DNA of 64,000 nt from Sulfitobacter geojensis. GTDB lineage: Bacteria; Pseudomonadota; Alphaproteobacteria; Rhodobacterales; Rhodobacteraceae. The stretch covers positions 1,612,001-1,676,000 of the forward strand of contig NZ_JASE01000005.1 in assembly GCF_000622325.1 (NCBI RefSeq), read 5' to 3'. The notes under the pieces were generated by a model. The model was not told the DNA's origin, did no database searches, and saw only the letters and a list, made by a program, of their open reading frames with translations. Positions 44,954 to 53,638 of this stretch are shown here, piece by piece. Position 1 is the stretch's first letter. Every line of letters begins with the position of its first letter. The translations under genes were made by a program, and so were the position numbers.

Positions 44954-46168
44954 TCAGGCGAGAAGTTCGGTGAGTACCTTCGAGGATTTTTCCAAGGTGC
45001 GATGCACGGGACATTTGTCGGCGATTTCCAGAAGGCGTTGGCGTTGGTCTGCATCAAGGGGGCCGGTCAATTTGATACGACGGCGCCACGTGTCGATCTT
45101 GTCGCCACTGCCGGGTTCAGCGTCCTGTGCGTGGACTTTGTTGTGGCAGACATCCACGCTGACGTGCTCCAAGGGCCAGCCCTTGCGGCGGGCATACATG
45201 CGGATGGTCATAGAGGTGCAGGCCCCGAGACCGGCAGACAGGAACCCGTAGGGTGACATGCCGCGGTTGGTGCCGCCATAGGCCAGCGGTTCATCGGCCA
45301 GCACGTGATGGGTGGGGCCGGCGTTGACGTCTTGCAAGAAGCCTTCGGCATCTGCTTCGGAGACACGCACGATCCCTTCCGGCGCACCGGGAGGCGGGGC
45401 TGGCTGGGCAAGTGTGAGATAGCGGGTCGCCCAAGTGGCAATGACATCGGCGGCATATTCCGCATCGGTGGCGCGGGTGATCAGATGGTCGGCGTCGTCC
45501 AGAGTGACAAAGCTTTTGGGGTGTTTGGCCGCCGTGAAAATCTGGCCCGCATTGTCGATGCTAACGATGGCGTCGCGCGGTGCATGCAGGAGCAGCAAGG
45601 CGGCATTCAGGCTGGCGATCGCCGGGGAAAGGCTTTCCTGGGCGACATCATCGACGAAGGTTTTGCCAATCGTGAAGGGGCGTCCGCCGAGGGAGACTTC
45701 GGCAGAACCTTTTTGCGCAATTTCGGGGAGCGCTTGGGCGAAGTTGTGGGTGACATGGGCGGGATCAAACGGGGCACCGAGGGTGGCAACTGCTTTGATC
45801 TGGTCCAGTTGCGCCGCGGCCTTGAGCACAGCAGCACCGCCCAGCGAGTGGCCGATCATCAGCGAGGGCGGCATGCCCTTGCTTTGCAGATAGCTACAAC
45901 CGGCGATCAGATCATCGACGTTAGAGGTAAAAGAGGTATTGGCGAACTCCCCTTCGGAATGGCCCAGACCGGTGAAATCGAACCGCAAAACGGCGATGCC
46001 CATGCCCGCTAGTCGCGCCGCAATTCTGCGGGCGGCCGGAATATCCTTGCCGCAGGTAAAGCAATGCGCAAACAGCGCGGTAGCCAGATGCGGACCATCG
46101 GGCAGATCAAGACGGGCGGCCAGCATATTGCCGTCATGGCCGGGAAAGGTGATGCGTTGAGGGGCCAT
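44954..46168 (-). CDS. bifunctional alpha/beta hydrolase - OsmC family peroxidase
   Basis: This 404-residue fusion has an N-terminal alpha/beta hydrolase (about residues 1-255) with the nucleophile elbow MIGHSLGGAAVLKA and FDFTGLGHSEGEF. A C-terminal OsmC/Ohr domain (about 265-404) has both redox cysteines, in GLGACTSMTIRMY and in DKCPVHRTLEKSS. OsmC domains reduce organic hydroperoxides; the hydrolase could free fatty acids from oxidised esters. The fusion is seen in other Rhodobacteraceae. ATG 46168 is chosen since homology begins there. It is divergent from the PLP lyase gene across 172 bases. Confidence 0.9.
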   Translation of the reverse strand: MAPQRITFPGHDGNMLAARLDLPDGPHLATALFAHCFTCGKDIPAARRIAARLAGMGIAVLRFDFTGLGHSEGEFANTSFTSNVDDLIAGCSYLQSKGMPPSLMIGHSLGGAAVLKAAAQLDQIKAVATLGAPFDPAHVTHNFAQALPEIAQKGSAEVSLGGRPFTIGKTFVDDVAQESLSPAIASLNAALLLLHAPRDAIVSIDNAGQIFTAAKHPKSFVTLDDADHLITRATDAEYAADVIATWATRYLTLAQPAPPPGAPEGIVRVSEADAEGFLQDVNAGPTHHVLADEPLAYGGTNRGMSPYGFLSAGLGACTSMTIRMYARRKGWPLEHVSVDVCHNKVHAQDAEPGSGDKIDTWRRRIKLTGPLDADQRQRLLEIADKCPVHRTLEKSSKVLTELLA

Positions 46169-46340
46169 GTGTTTCTCCGATGGGATGTCGTGAAGGTGGG
46201 CAATCGCGCGCCATGACGCAAGCCCTGTGTCAGCTCCATCACGCGGGCGTGACGTGATGGCACATGCCGTGACAGCGATTGCCTGTCGTGCGGGGCAGGT
46301 GTAGCAACAAAGCGTTGTTGTAATCACGAGGAAGCGCCCC

Positions 46341-47495
46341 TTGGCCGATATCCCGAAGCCCCCGATGCACCCTGCCACCATTGCCGCGCAAGCCGCCGGT
46401 GCGATTGACACTGAAACTGCAGGTGTCGTGCCGGCCATTCATATGGCGACGACCTTTATGCGGGACGCTGAATATGCGCCGATGAATGCGGAAAACATCT
46501 ATTTGCGGTCACATAACGAAAACACGCGGGTGGCGGAGCGGTTGTTGTCGGCCCTGGAAGGGGCCGCGGATACCTTGTTGTTTCCTTCCGGCATGGCGGC
46601 GGTCGCCGCCGTCTTTCGCACGGTCCCGACCGGTGGCGCGGTGGTGGTGCAAAGCCAGATTTATTGGGGCACCACGGCGTGGATCAGGGAGTTCTGCGCC
46701 AGACGCCAGATTGCGCTGCACGAGGTGGAAGCCTCGGATGCAGAAGCGCTGGCCGCTGTTTGCGCGCAACATCGCCCCGCGTTGGTCTGGGTGGAAACGC
46801 CGTCCAACCCGTGGTTGCGGATCACCGATGTCGCCGGTGCGGCGCAGATTGCCCATGACGCCGGTGCGGCGCTGGTGGTGGACAGCACGGCGGCCTCTCC
46901 GGTGTTGAGCCAACCTTTGGCGTTGGGCGCGGACATCGTGATGCATTCTGCGACCAAGGGTATCAACGGGCATTCCGATGTGTTGGCGGGATCGCTTTCG
47001 GTGAGCGATGTTGACAGCGCGATGTGGCAAGAGATCCGTGCGGATCGGGACATGGCGGGGGCCGTTTTAGGCCCGATGGAGGCGTGGTTGCTGACGCGCG
47101 GTATGCGTACATTGCCGCTGCGTATGCGGGAAATGTCGCGCAATGCCATGCGTTTGGCCGAGTTTTTAGTGGATCACCCGAAGGTGGAAACCGTACTGTA
47201 TCCCGGTTTACCGGATCATCCGGGGCACGAAATCGCCCGGCGGCAGATGAGCGGCGGATTTGGCGGGCTGTTGTCCTTTGTTGTGACCGGCGGCGCAGAG
47301 GCGGCCCTGCATGCGGTTGGCCGCTTGCAATTGTTTCACCGTGCGACCTCTTTGGGCGGGGTCGAAAGTCTGGTTGAACACCGCCACACCATCGAGCCGC
47401 ACACAGGCATTCCCGAAGGGTTGCTGCGGCTTTCCGTCGGGATTGAAGATGCGGATGATTTGATCGCTGATCTGGGGCAGGCGTTGGGCCAGTGA
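46341..47495 (+). CDS. PLP-dependent cystathionine beta/gamma-lyase family enzyme
   Basis: This 384-residue enzyme belongs to the Cys/Met metabolism PLP family (cystathionine beta-lyase, methionine gamma-lyase, O-acetylhomoserine lyase). The PLP lysine is in MHSATKGINGHSDVLAG, where Gly follows the Lys instead of the usual Tyr or Phe. Other marks are FPSGMAAVAAVF, VWVETPSNPWLRITDV and the C-terminal SLGGVESLVEHR. The start is a TTG at 46341, supported by CGAGGAAG eight bases upstream; ATG 46365 is an alternative. Which member of the family it is cannot be fixed here. Confidence 0.88.
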   Translation: MADIPKPPMHPATIAAQAAGAIDTETAGVVPAIHMATTFMRDAEYAPMNAENIYLRSHNENTRVAERLLSALEGAADTLLFPSGMAAVAAVFRTVPTGGAVVVQSQIYWGTTAWIREFCARRQIALHEVEASDAEALAAVCAQHRPALVWVETPSNPWLRITDVAGAAQIAHDAGAALVVDSTAASPVLSQPLALGADIVMHSATKGINGHSDVLAGSLSVSDVDSAMWQEIRADRDMAGAVLGPMEAWLLTRGMRTLPLRMREMSRNAMRLAEFLVDHPKVETVLYPGLPDHPGHEIARRQMSGGFGGLLSFVVTGGAEAALHAVGRLQLFHRATSLGGVESLVEHRHTIEPHTGIPEGLLRLSVGIEDADDLIADLGQALGQ

Positions 47496-47505
47496 GCAAA
47501 GGGTC

Positions 47506-47522
47506 GGGGGCAAACAGCCCCC
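47506..47522. terminator. short bidirectional terminator between the PLP lyase gene and dddP
   Basis: A six-base stem GGGGGC / GCCCCC with a five-base loop lies between convergent genes, with AAGGGT on one side and TTCCTT on the other. Confidence 0.45.
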
Positions 47523-47526
47523 TTCC

Positions 47527-48870
47527 TTACGGCGCGCCCATCAACGCCGGATCGAATTCATATGTCGTTAGATCCTCGAACCCCTCTTCGGTGACCAGCA
47601 CCTGATCTTCCAGCTTGATCGCGAAATCGCCGCCTTTGGTCTGGACCAGCGCCTCGACACACAACACCATGCCGGCCTCCAGCGGATAGTCATATGCGCC
47701 CGCGACCGCCTTTTCGGGATAGGCGACAAGGGGCCATTCATCACACAAACCCACCCCGTGCATCAGGCAGCCGTATTTGCCCGACTGAAACTGCGCGTCC
47801 AGCACATGCGTGCCGGCGGACAATTCTGGGATCATCACGCCGGCTTTTAGCATCTGTTTGTTGCTTTGAATGTGTTCGACCGCATGTTGCATCGCATAGA
47901 TCATGTCGGCGCGGGGCTTCTGATCCCCGACCCACCATGTGCGTGAAATGTCGACACAGATGCCGTAGCTGCCCACCAGATCGGTGTCAAACGCGACGAT
48001 TTCGTTGTTCTGAACGATGCGCGGTCCGCATTCCTGAAACCATGGATTGGTGCGCGGGCCAGACGTCAGCAGGCGGGTTTCAATCCACTCACCGCCGCGT
48101 TTGATGTTTTCGGAATGCATCACGGCCCAAATATCATCTTCACTGGTTTGCCCTTTGGGAACCTCGCTGCGGGCAAAGTCCTCCATCTTTTTCACGGCAG
48201 TTTCGCAGGCGTGAGAGGCACAGCGCATGGCGCGGATTTCGTCCGGCCCTTTCACCGCGCGGCATTTTTCGGTGACTTCTTCACCTTCCAGAATTTCGAA
48301 CCCCTGTGCTTCGAGGGCGCGCAGCCCGTGCAGCATAATCTTGTCCACCGCCAGACGGTTATTACCACCGGTATGCGCGCTGACCAACTGGCGCACCTCA
48401 TTGCTAAAGGCATCTGCCGCCACATCGACCTTGTCACCGCGATCAAAGTAAAACAGATCGGCACCGGTGCGTTGTTCGCGTACCAAGGGATTGAATTGAC
48501 TGAGGAAGGGAGAGTTCTTGTAATCCCAGATCACCATATAGCCATCGGCACAAAGCAGCACGGCGCGGAACGGATTATGGGTGTTCCACAGTTGCATATT
48601 GGTGCTGTCGGTCGCATAGCGAATGTTCAGCGGGTCAAACATCAGCAAACCGCCATAGCCGCGTGCAACGATGTGTTGTGTCAACCGTTCCCATCTGAAA
48701 TGTCGCATCGCAGCTAGATCGGGCAACACCAACCCCGCCGCTTCCCATTCGCGAAAAGCCAGCAGGGTGGGGCCGATTTCGACACGATTGGCATCATTGG
48801 GGGAACCGTCCGGCAGGTGGCTGCCCTTGTTGGGGTCAATCTTGCGGGTGTCGCGGTAATGCGGGGTCAT
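47527..48870 (-). CDS. dddP: dimethylsulfoniopropionate (DMSP) lyase DddP
   Basis: DddP is an iron-dependent enzyme of the M24 metallopeptidase fold that cleaves DMSP to dimethyl sulfide and acrylate. The product has 447 residues, the exact DddP length. Its metal ligands Asp295, Asp297 (FDTDLVG), Asp307 (CVDISRTW), His371 (HGVGLCDEWP), Glu406 and Glu421 fall at the positions I know for the family. Asp377, in the position of the catalytic base, and Tyr366 are also in place. The DddP-specific N terminus (TRKIDPNKGSHLPDGSPND) separates it from prolidases. It is a single gene, divergent from the DUF3445 gene. Confidence 0.95.
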   Translation of the reverse strand: MTPHYRDTRKIDPNKGSHLPDGSPNDANRVEIGPTLLAFREWEAAGLVLPDLAAMRHFRWERLTQHIVARGYGGLLMFDPLNIRYATDSTNMQLWNTHNPFRAVLLCADGYMVIWDYKNSPFLSQFNPLVREQRTGADLFYFDRGDKVDVAADAFSNEVRQLVSAHTGGNNRLAVDKIMLHGLRALEAQGFEILEGEEVTEKCRAVKGPDEIRAMRCASHACETAVKKMEDFARSEVPKGQTSEDDIWAVMHSENIKRGGEWIETRLLTSGPRTNPWFQECGPRIVQNNEIVAFDTDLVGSYGICVDISRTWWVGDQKPRADMIYAMQHAVEHIQSNKQMLKAGVMIPELSAGTHVLDAQFQSGKYGCLMHGVGLCDEWPLVAYPEKAVAGAYDYPLEAGMVLCVEALVQTKGGDFAIKLEDQVLVTEEGFEDLTTYEFDPALMGAP

Positions 48871-48996
48871 GGCGCGCCTTTCGAGATGTGACTAAGGCGC
48901 AGCTTGACAGGTTCCGGGGCGCAGGAATGGTCACCAGCGACGCGTTTGCATGTCGTTTTCGCAAGACATCCGGCAAGCGTCAGTTAGGTTGGCACG

Positions 48997-49710
48997 ATGA
49001 CCGTGATCTTACATAACGCCTTGCCTGACGCATTGCGGGTGCCTCATTCTTTGCCCGGTGTGGCGCCCTGCGCGCCGGATGATTGGCTGCGCGTGGACGA
49101 AGTATATGCCGCGCAGATGGCGTACCGAATGGCCCTGATTGCGCGGCAGCCTGATGCGGTTTTATGGATGGCACCGGAAGCTTTGCCTGCCGCGCAAGAG
49201 ATGCTTGAGGAGGCCTTGGGCATCTTGCCGGCGCTGGGGTTCACACGGCAGGGGTATGATGTGATCTGCCCCGATGGGCGTGTCGTCGCGCTGAATTGGG
49301 ACGATCCGTTTTATTCGTTGGGGCACTTAGTTCAGCAGGACATCTGTCTGCTGGAAAAGCGCGGGGCCGAGCATGTGCTGACAGGCGCGGTATTGTGCTT
49401 TCCGGCCAATTGGCGGCTGGCGGATAAGGTCGGGCGGCCCTTAGGGGCAATCCATGAGCCGGTTGATGAATATGACGATAATCTTGCCCGTCGCGTGCAA
49501 CGCTTGTTCAACGGCGTGCGGGCGGGGCGTCCGCTTCGGCGCTTTAACCGGCTGAGCTATGTCGACGCCGACCTGCACCAACCTTTCCGCAAAGCCACTG
49601 GAATGGTTGAACGTTTCACCAGATCCGAGCGTCAGTGCATCCTGCGATTGCCAAAAACCGATGCAGTTGTTTTCACAATCCACACCTATGTTGTGATAAA
49701 AGCGGGATGA
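48997..49710 (+). CDS. DUF3445 / haem-dependent oxidative N-demethylase-like protein
   Basis: This 237-residue protein belongs to the DUF3445 family, in which characterised members are haem-containing oxidative N-demethylases (for example the dimethylamine monooxygenase subunit). Conserved segments include LALNWDDPFYSLG-like VALNWDDPFYSLGHLVQQD, GAVLCFPANWRLADKVGRP and AIHEPVDEYDDNLARRVQRL; RLPKTDAVVFTIHTYVV closes the domain. It is shorter than the enzymes I recall (about 300 residues or more), lacking the C-terminal part. None of the usual electron-transfer partner genes is adjacent. It is divergent from dddP, and any functional link is a guess. Confidence 0.78.
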   Translation: MTVILHNALPDALRVPHSLPGVAPCAPDDWLRVDEVYAAQMAYRMALIARQPDAVLWMAPEALPAAQEMLEEALGILPALGFTRQGYDVICPDGRVVALNWDDPFYSLGHLVQQDICLLEKRGAEHVLTGAVLCFPANWRLADKVGRPLGAIHEPVDEYDDNLARRVQRLFNGVRAGRPLRRFNRLSYVDADLHQPFRKATGMVERFTRSERQCILRLPKTDAVVFTIHTYVVIKAG

Positions 49711-49743
49711 ACAGGGGCCGCCAAGTTGCGCGGCGGCCCCTGT
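49711..49743. terminator. bidirectional terminator hairpin after the DUF3445 gene
   Basis: A perfect twelve-base stem ACAGGGGCCGCC / GGCGGCCCCTGT with a nine-base loop starts one base after the stop and ends five bases before the convergent gene. Confidence 0.75.
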
Positions 49744-49748
49744 CATGA

Positions 49749-50183
49749 TCACGCGGGATAAAGCACCATATGCGGTTGCCCGTCCGAGGTTTTTTGCGGT
49801 GAATGCCCCTCGGCGTTAAGGGTTGTATTCACCTGTCTGCGAAACGAGCTGAACAGCGGCGAGGTGACCACATCCACAGCTTCGTCAAAACGCAAGGTGA
49901 GCGACCAGAACCCGTTCGCCTGTTGGCGCGCGGCCTTGATCTCCCCGTCAAAGGGATGGCCCAGATACCGGCCCGCAACACGCTGGCCGGGGGACCATCC
50001 GGGGTGGATGTTGCTGGCCTTTGCAGACAGCGTGTTCCAGTCGCGCGCGCCCCACTGATGGGCGATCGTTTCTAACGCCTGTGCATGGCTCATGGTCTGG
50101 CCCTTGGCCGCCAGATCGCTACGCAACCGTTTCGCTTGCGCTTTCAGCACGTCACGCGACGGGATTTGTATTGTATTGTTCAT
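49749..50183 (-). CDS. Glyoxalase_8-like domain protein, function unknown
   Basis: This 144-residue protein resembles the family annotated as glyoxalase superfamily (Glyoxalase_8). Its hallmark is the N-terminal region IPSRDVLKAQAKRLRSDLAA followed by MSHAQALETIAHQWGARDWNTL, a helical segment seen in many Rhodobacteraceae. The rest, GQRVAGRYLGHPFDGEIKAA and a strand-rich part with VDVVTSPLFSSFR, has no metal ligands that I recognise, so enzymatic activity is doubtful. The start is ATG 50183, where homology begins. The gene seems monocistronic. Confidence 0.7.
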   Translation of the reverse strand: MNNTIQIPSRDVLKAQAKRLRSDLAAKGQTMSHAQALETIAHQWGARDWNTLSAKASNIHPGWSPGQRVAGRYLGHPFDGEIKAARQQANGFWSLTLRFDEAVDVVTSPLFSSFRRQVNTTLNAEGHSPQKTSDGQPHMVLYPA

Positions 50184-50336
50184 ATCAAACACTCCTGCTC
50201 GCACATGAGAAAGGGGTCCGCGTTGCCTATCAATCAGCGAGATTGAGAGTTTGTTCATATACACAGGACTTCACCGAAATGCGGACGGCAGGGGCCTGAC
50301 CCTTGAGCGGCATATAGGAGGCCGCCCTGAAACGCG

Positions 50337-50376
50337 CAAGGCCTGCCGTCTTACGACAGGCAGACCTTGGCAAAAC
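50337..50376 (-). terminator. imperfect terminator hairpin after the lytic transglycosylase gene
   Basis: On the reverse strand, the sequence around AAGGTCTGCCTGTCG pairs with CGGCAGGCCTT with mismatches, starting 14 bases after the lytic transglycosylase stop. Confidence 0.4.
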
Positions 50377-50389
50377 TGTGCTTTTTTGG

Positions 50390-51193
50390 TCAGCCGTCGA
50401 TCTTGGCACCCATGATCGCGATGGCCTGTTGATAGACCGTTGCCGCATTCCACTGCTTGATGACTTTGAAGTTCGGTTGGCCTTCCTGATAGCCTTGGCC
50501 CGGTTTCCAGCCCTTTTTGCGCAGGAAATTCGCGGTCGACGCCAAAGCATCCGTCTGGTTGTAGAAATCGACACGGCCGTTGCCATCGGCATCTACGCCG
50601 TATTTCAGGGCATTGCCCGGCAGGAATTGCGTATGCCCCAATTCGCCATGTTTCGCGCCTTTGGTTGCAGGGGTGATTGCCCCTTGATCCACCAGCTTCA
50701 GCGCGCCGATGGCATGGGGCACGAAAAACGCAGAGCGTCGGCAGTCATAGGCCAATGTGGTGATGGCGGATACAACAGCGCTTTTGCCCATGAACCCGCC
50801 AAAACCGGTTTCCATGCCGTGGATCGCCAAAACCACGCCAGCAGGCACGCCGTAGCGCTGTTCAAGCGACTGGTAAAAACCGGCGTTGCGCGCTTTGCGC
50901 TTGCGGCCCTGTGCGACAATCGTGTCGGCACCGCGAATTTGCATGAACTTGGGAAGGGAGTATTTGAACGATTTCTGGTTCCGGTCTGCCTTGATTGTGC
51001 CCGTCGCATAGGACGCGTTCGCCAAGGCCGCAAGCCCGCGTTGTCCGACACCTGCGGCTTTCGCTTCACCGGCAAAGGATGCTTTCCACTGTCCGAAACC
51101 GCCGGCGTTATTGCCGCATTGCGCGGCGAGTGCGGGTGCGGCCAAGGCAAGGCTAAGTGCGGAGCCCAGAATGAATGATTGAAGATGACGCAT
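50390..51193 (-). CDS. lytic murein transglycosylase (MltB/SLT_2 type), exported
   Basis: This enzyme cuts the glycan strand of peptidoglycan with formation of anhydromuramic acid. The 267-residue protein has a signal peptide (MRHLQSFILGSALSLALAAPALA) without a lipobox, then the MltB-like domain: VVLAIHGMETGFGGFMG carries the catalytic Glu, and GELGHTQFLPGNALKYGVDAD matches the conserved Gln-Phe-x-Pro region. DGNGRVDFYNQTDALASTANFL is typical of this class. It is a stand-alone gene. Confidence 0.92.
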   Translation of the reverse strand: MRHLQSFILGSALSLALAAPALAAQCGNNAGGFGQWKASFAGEAKAAGVGQRGLAALANASYATGTIKADRNQKSFKYSLPKFMQIRGADTIVAQGRKRKARNAGFYQSLEQRYGVPAGVVLAIHGMETGFGGFMGKSAVVSAITTLAYDCRRSAFFVPHAIGALKLVDQGAITPATKGAKHGELGHTQFLPGNALKYGVDADGNGRVDFYNQTDALASTANFLRKKGWKPGQGYQEGQPNFKVIKQWNAATVYQQAIAIMGAKIDG

Positions 51194-51304
51194 GGGGATA
51201 CCTCTTAAACTGTCGCGGACAGCTTACCGAGGTTTGTGCGGGGTTCAAAGGGCAACCGCCTAACATATCCGTCAGGTTGGTGAGGTGCTTGGCGAAGGGC
51301 GGGA

Positions 51305-51532
51305 TTAGCCCGCCAGGGCCATGACCCACTGCATATCGGCAGGTGACGTGGCAAAAGCGTAAGCGGTACCACCGGTCAGAATGCCGACACCGACCATAAA
51401 CGGAAAGGTCAGGCAACGGGCACGGAAGGAGCGGCGGGTTTTAGAGGTGCCAAGGATCGCGGCTTGATCGACGGTTTGACCATTGTTGATACGCGCAAGA
51501 CGTTCTTCAAATGTTGTGCTCGAAATGGCCAT
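51305..51532 (-). CDS. hypothetical small membrane protein, 75 aa
   Basis: I do not recognise a function. The N-terminal half (MAISSTTFEERLARINNGQT) is soluble and predicted helical, with RRSFRAR before one membrane helix (LTFPFMVGVGILTGGTAYAF, about residues 41-60), and a short tail. The length, the basic residues before the helix and an AGGGAG ribosome site just upstream of the ATG support a real gene. It lies between the lytic transglycosylase and glnA on the same strand, but with gaps of 111 and 150 bases, so co-transcription is not evident. Confidence 0.6.
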   Translation of the reverse strand: MAISSTTFEERLARINNGQTVDQAAILGTSKTRRSFRARCLTFPFMVGVGILTGGTAYAFATSPADMQWVMALAG

Positions 51533-51631
51533 GATGGTCTCCCTTGTTCCTCTGCGTTTACTAATGCTTAGGCTTTCGGGCTAAATTGGGGCAGGCAGGG
51601 GGCAAGGTCGGGGCTTCATCGGGACATCAAT

Positions 51632-51660
51632 AAGAAAGGGCGCTCCCGCAGGAACGCCCC
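51632..51660 (-). terminator. glnA terminator
   Basis: On the reverse strand, GGGCGTTCC pairs with GGGAGCGCCC around a short loop and is followed by TTTCTT, about 22 bases after the glnA stop. Confidence 0.75.
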
Positions 51661-51682
51661 TTCGATCATAATATAGTGCCGC

Positions 51683-53089
51683 TTAGCAGCTGTAGTACAT
51701 GCCGAATTCGACAGGGTGTGGTGTGTGCTCGTAGTTGTGCACCTCTTCCATCTTCAGCTCGATATAGCCTTCGATCTGGTCGCGGGTGAACACGTCGCCC
51801 TGCAAAAGGAAGTCCATGTCGGACTGCAGTTCTTCCAGCGCTTCGCGCAGGGAGCCACATACTGTCGGGATATCGGCCAGCTCTTCTGCGGGCAGGTCGT
51901 AGAGGTTCTTGTCCATCGCCTCACCCGGATCGATCTTGTTCTTGATGCCGTCAAGGCCGGCCATCAGGAGGGCTGCGAAACACAGGTAGGGGTTTGCTGC
52001 CGGATCGGGGAAACGGGCCTCAACGCGCTTGGCTTTGGGGCTTTCAGTCCATGGGATACGAACGCAACCCGAACGGTTACGTGCAGAGTACGCGCGCAGA
52101 ACAGGTGCTTCGAAGCCCGGGATCAAACGCTTGTAGCTGTTGGTCGCAGGGTTCGTAAATGCGTTCAGCGCCTTGGCGTGGCCAAGGATGCCGCCGATGA
52201 ACCACAGGGCTTCCTGTGACAGATCAGCGTATTTGTCGCCTGCGAACAATGGCTTGCCGTCTTTCCAGATGGACATGTTCACGTGCATGCCGGAACCGTT
52301 GTCGCCGTAAACCGGCTTCGGCATGAATGTCGCGGACTTGCCGTACGCGTGTGCCACGTTGTGGATCACATACTTGTACTTCTGCAGTTCGTCGGCTTGC
52401 TCTGTCAGGGAGCCAAAGATCAGGCCCAGCTCGTGCTGGCAGGACGCCACTTCGTGGTGATGCTTGTCGACCTTCATGCCCAGACGCTTCATCGTGCTCA
52501 GCATTTCTGCGCGCAGATCATGTGCTTCGTCTGTTGGGTTCACAGGGAAGTAGCCGCCTTTAAGACCGGGGCGGTGGCCCATGTTGCCCATTTCGTACTC
52601 GGTGTCTGTGTTCCATGACGCGTCAGACGCGTCTACTTCGTAAGACACTTTGTTGATGGAGTTGGAAAAACGCACATCATCAAACAGGAAGAATTCTGCC
52701 TCTGGGCCCATATAGGCCACATCACCGATGCCGGAGGACTTCAGGTAAGCTTCGGCTTTTTGTGCCGTGCCGCGCGGGTCGCGGTCATATGCTTCGCCGG
52801 TATCGGGCTCTACAACGGAACAATGCACGCAGATTGTTTTTTCTGCATAGAAGGGATCGACATAGGCACTGCTTACGTCGGGCATCAGCTTCATGTCAGA
52901 GGCTTCAATGCTTTTCCAACCGGCAATGGAAGACCCGTCAAACATGAAACCTTCTTCAAGGAAGTCTTCGTCAACCAGATCGTTAACGACTGTCACATGC
53001 TGCAACTTGCCGCGCGGGTCGGTGAAGCGAATGTCGACGTATTCGATCTCTTCGTCTTTGATACGTTGCAGAAATTCCTGGGTGCTCAT
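51683..53089 (-). CDS. glnA: glutamine synthetase, type I
   Basis: This enzyme makes glutamine from glutamate, ammonia and ATP and is the main ammonium assimilation step. The 468-residue chain is of the class I-beta type. [37 protein letters not shown] and [10 protein letters not shown] are all present. [12 protein letters not shown] carries the Tyr that is adenylylated by GlnE. ATG 53089 has a GGAACAT site. It lies 37 bases downstream of glnB, the common glnBA pair, which suggests co-transcription and nitrogen-dependent control. Confidence 0.97.
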   Translation of the reverse strand: MSTQEFLQRIKDEEIEYVDIRFTDPRGKLQHVTVVNDLVDEDFLEEGFMFDGSSIAGWKSIEASDMKLMPDVSSAYVDPFYAEKTICVHCSVVEPDTGEAYDRDPRGTAQKAEAYLKSSGIGDVAYMGPEAEFFLFDDVRFSNSINKVSYEVDASDASWNTDTEYEMGNMGHRPGLKGGYFPVNPTDEAHDLRAEMLSTMKRLGMKVDKHHHEVASCQHELGLIFGSLTEQADELQKYKYVIHNVAHAYGKSATFMPKPVYGDNGSGMHVNMSIWKDGKPLFAGDKYADLSQEALWFIGGILGHAKALNAFTNPATNSYKRLIPGFEAPVLRAYSARNRSGCVRIPWTESPKAKRVEARFPDPAANPYLCFAALLMAGLDGIKNKIDPGEAMDKNLYDLPAEELADIPTVCGSLREALEELQSDMDFLLQGDVFTRDQIEGYIELKMEEVHNYEHTPHPVEFGMYYSC

Positions 53090-53126
53090 CAGGGATGTTC
53101 CTTTCTGATTGTTTAGAAAAATAGGG

Positions 53127-53501
<375 letters not shown>

Positions 53502-53551
53502 TCATTTCATTTTGCGCCACGGGAATCCATAAAGGTGGTGTTAATCAGTGG

Positions 53552-53574
53552 CCCAAGGCCTGTGAATCCTTGGG
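53552..53574. promoter_or_regulatory. inverted repeat in the glnB / nnrDE divergent promoter region
   Basis: Perfect seven-base arms CCCAAGG / CCTTGGG are separated by nine bases. It lies about 87 bases upstream of glnB and 65 bases upstream of nnrDE. The role is unknown; an operator is possible. Confidence 0.35.
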
Positions 53575-53638
53575 GGCTGCGTAATTTTGCACCGCAGCGA
53601 TTAAATTTTAGGCGGTATTGAAACTTTAAGGGGCCAAG

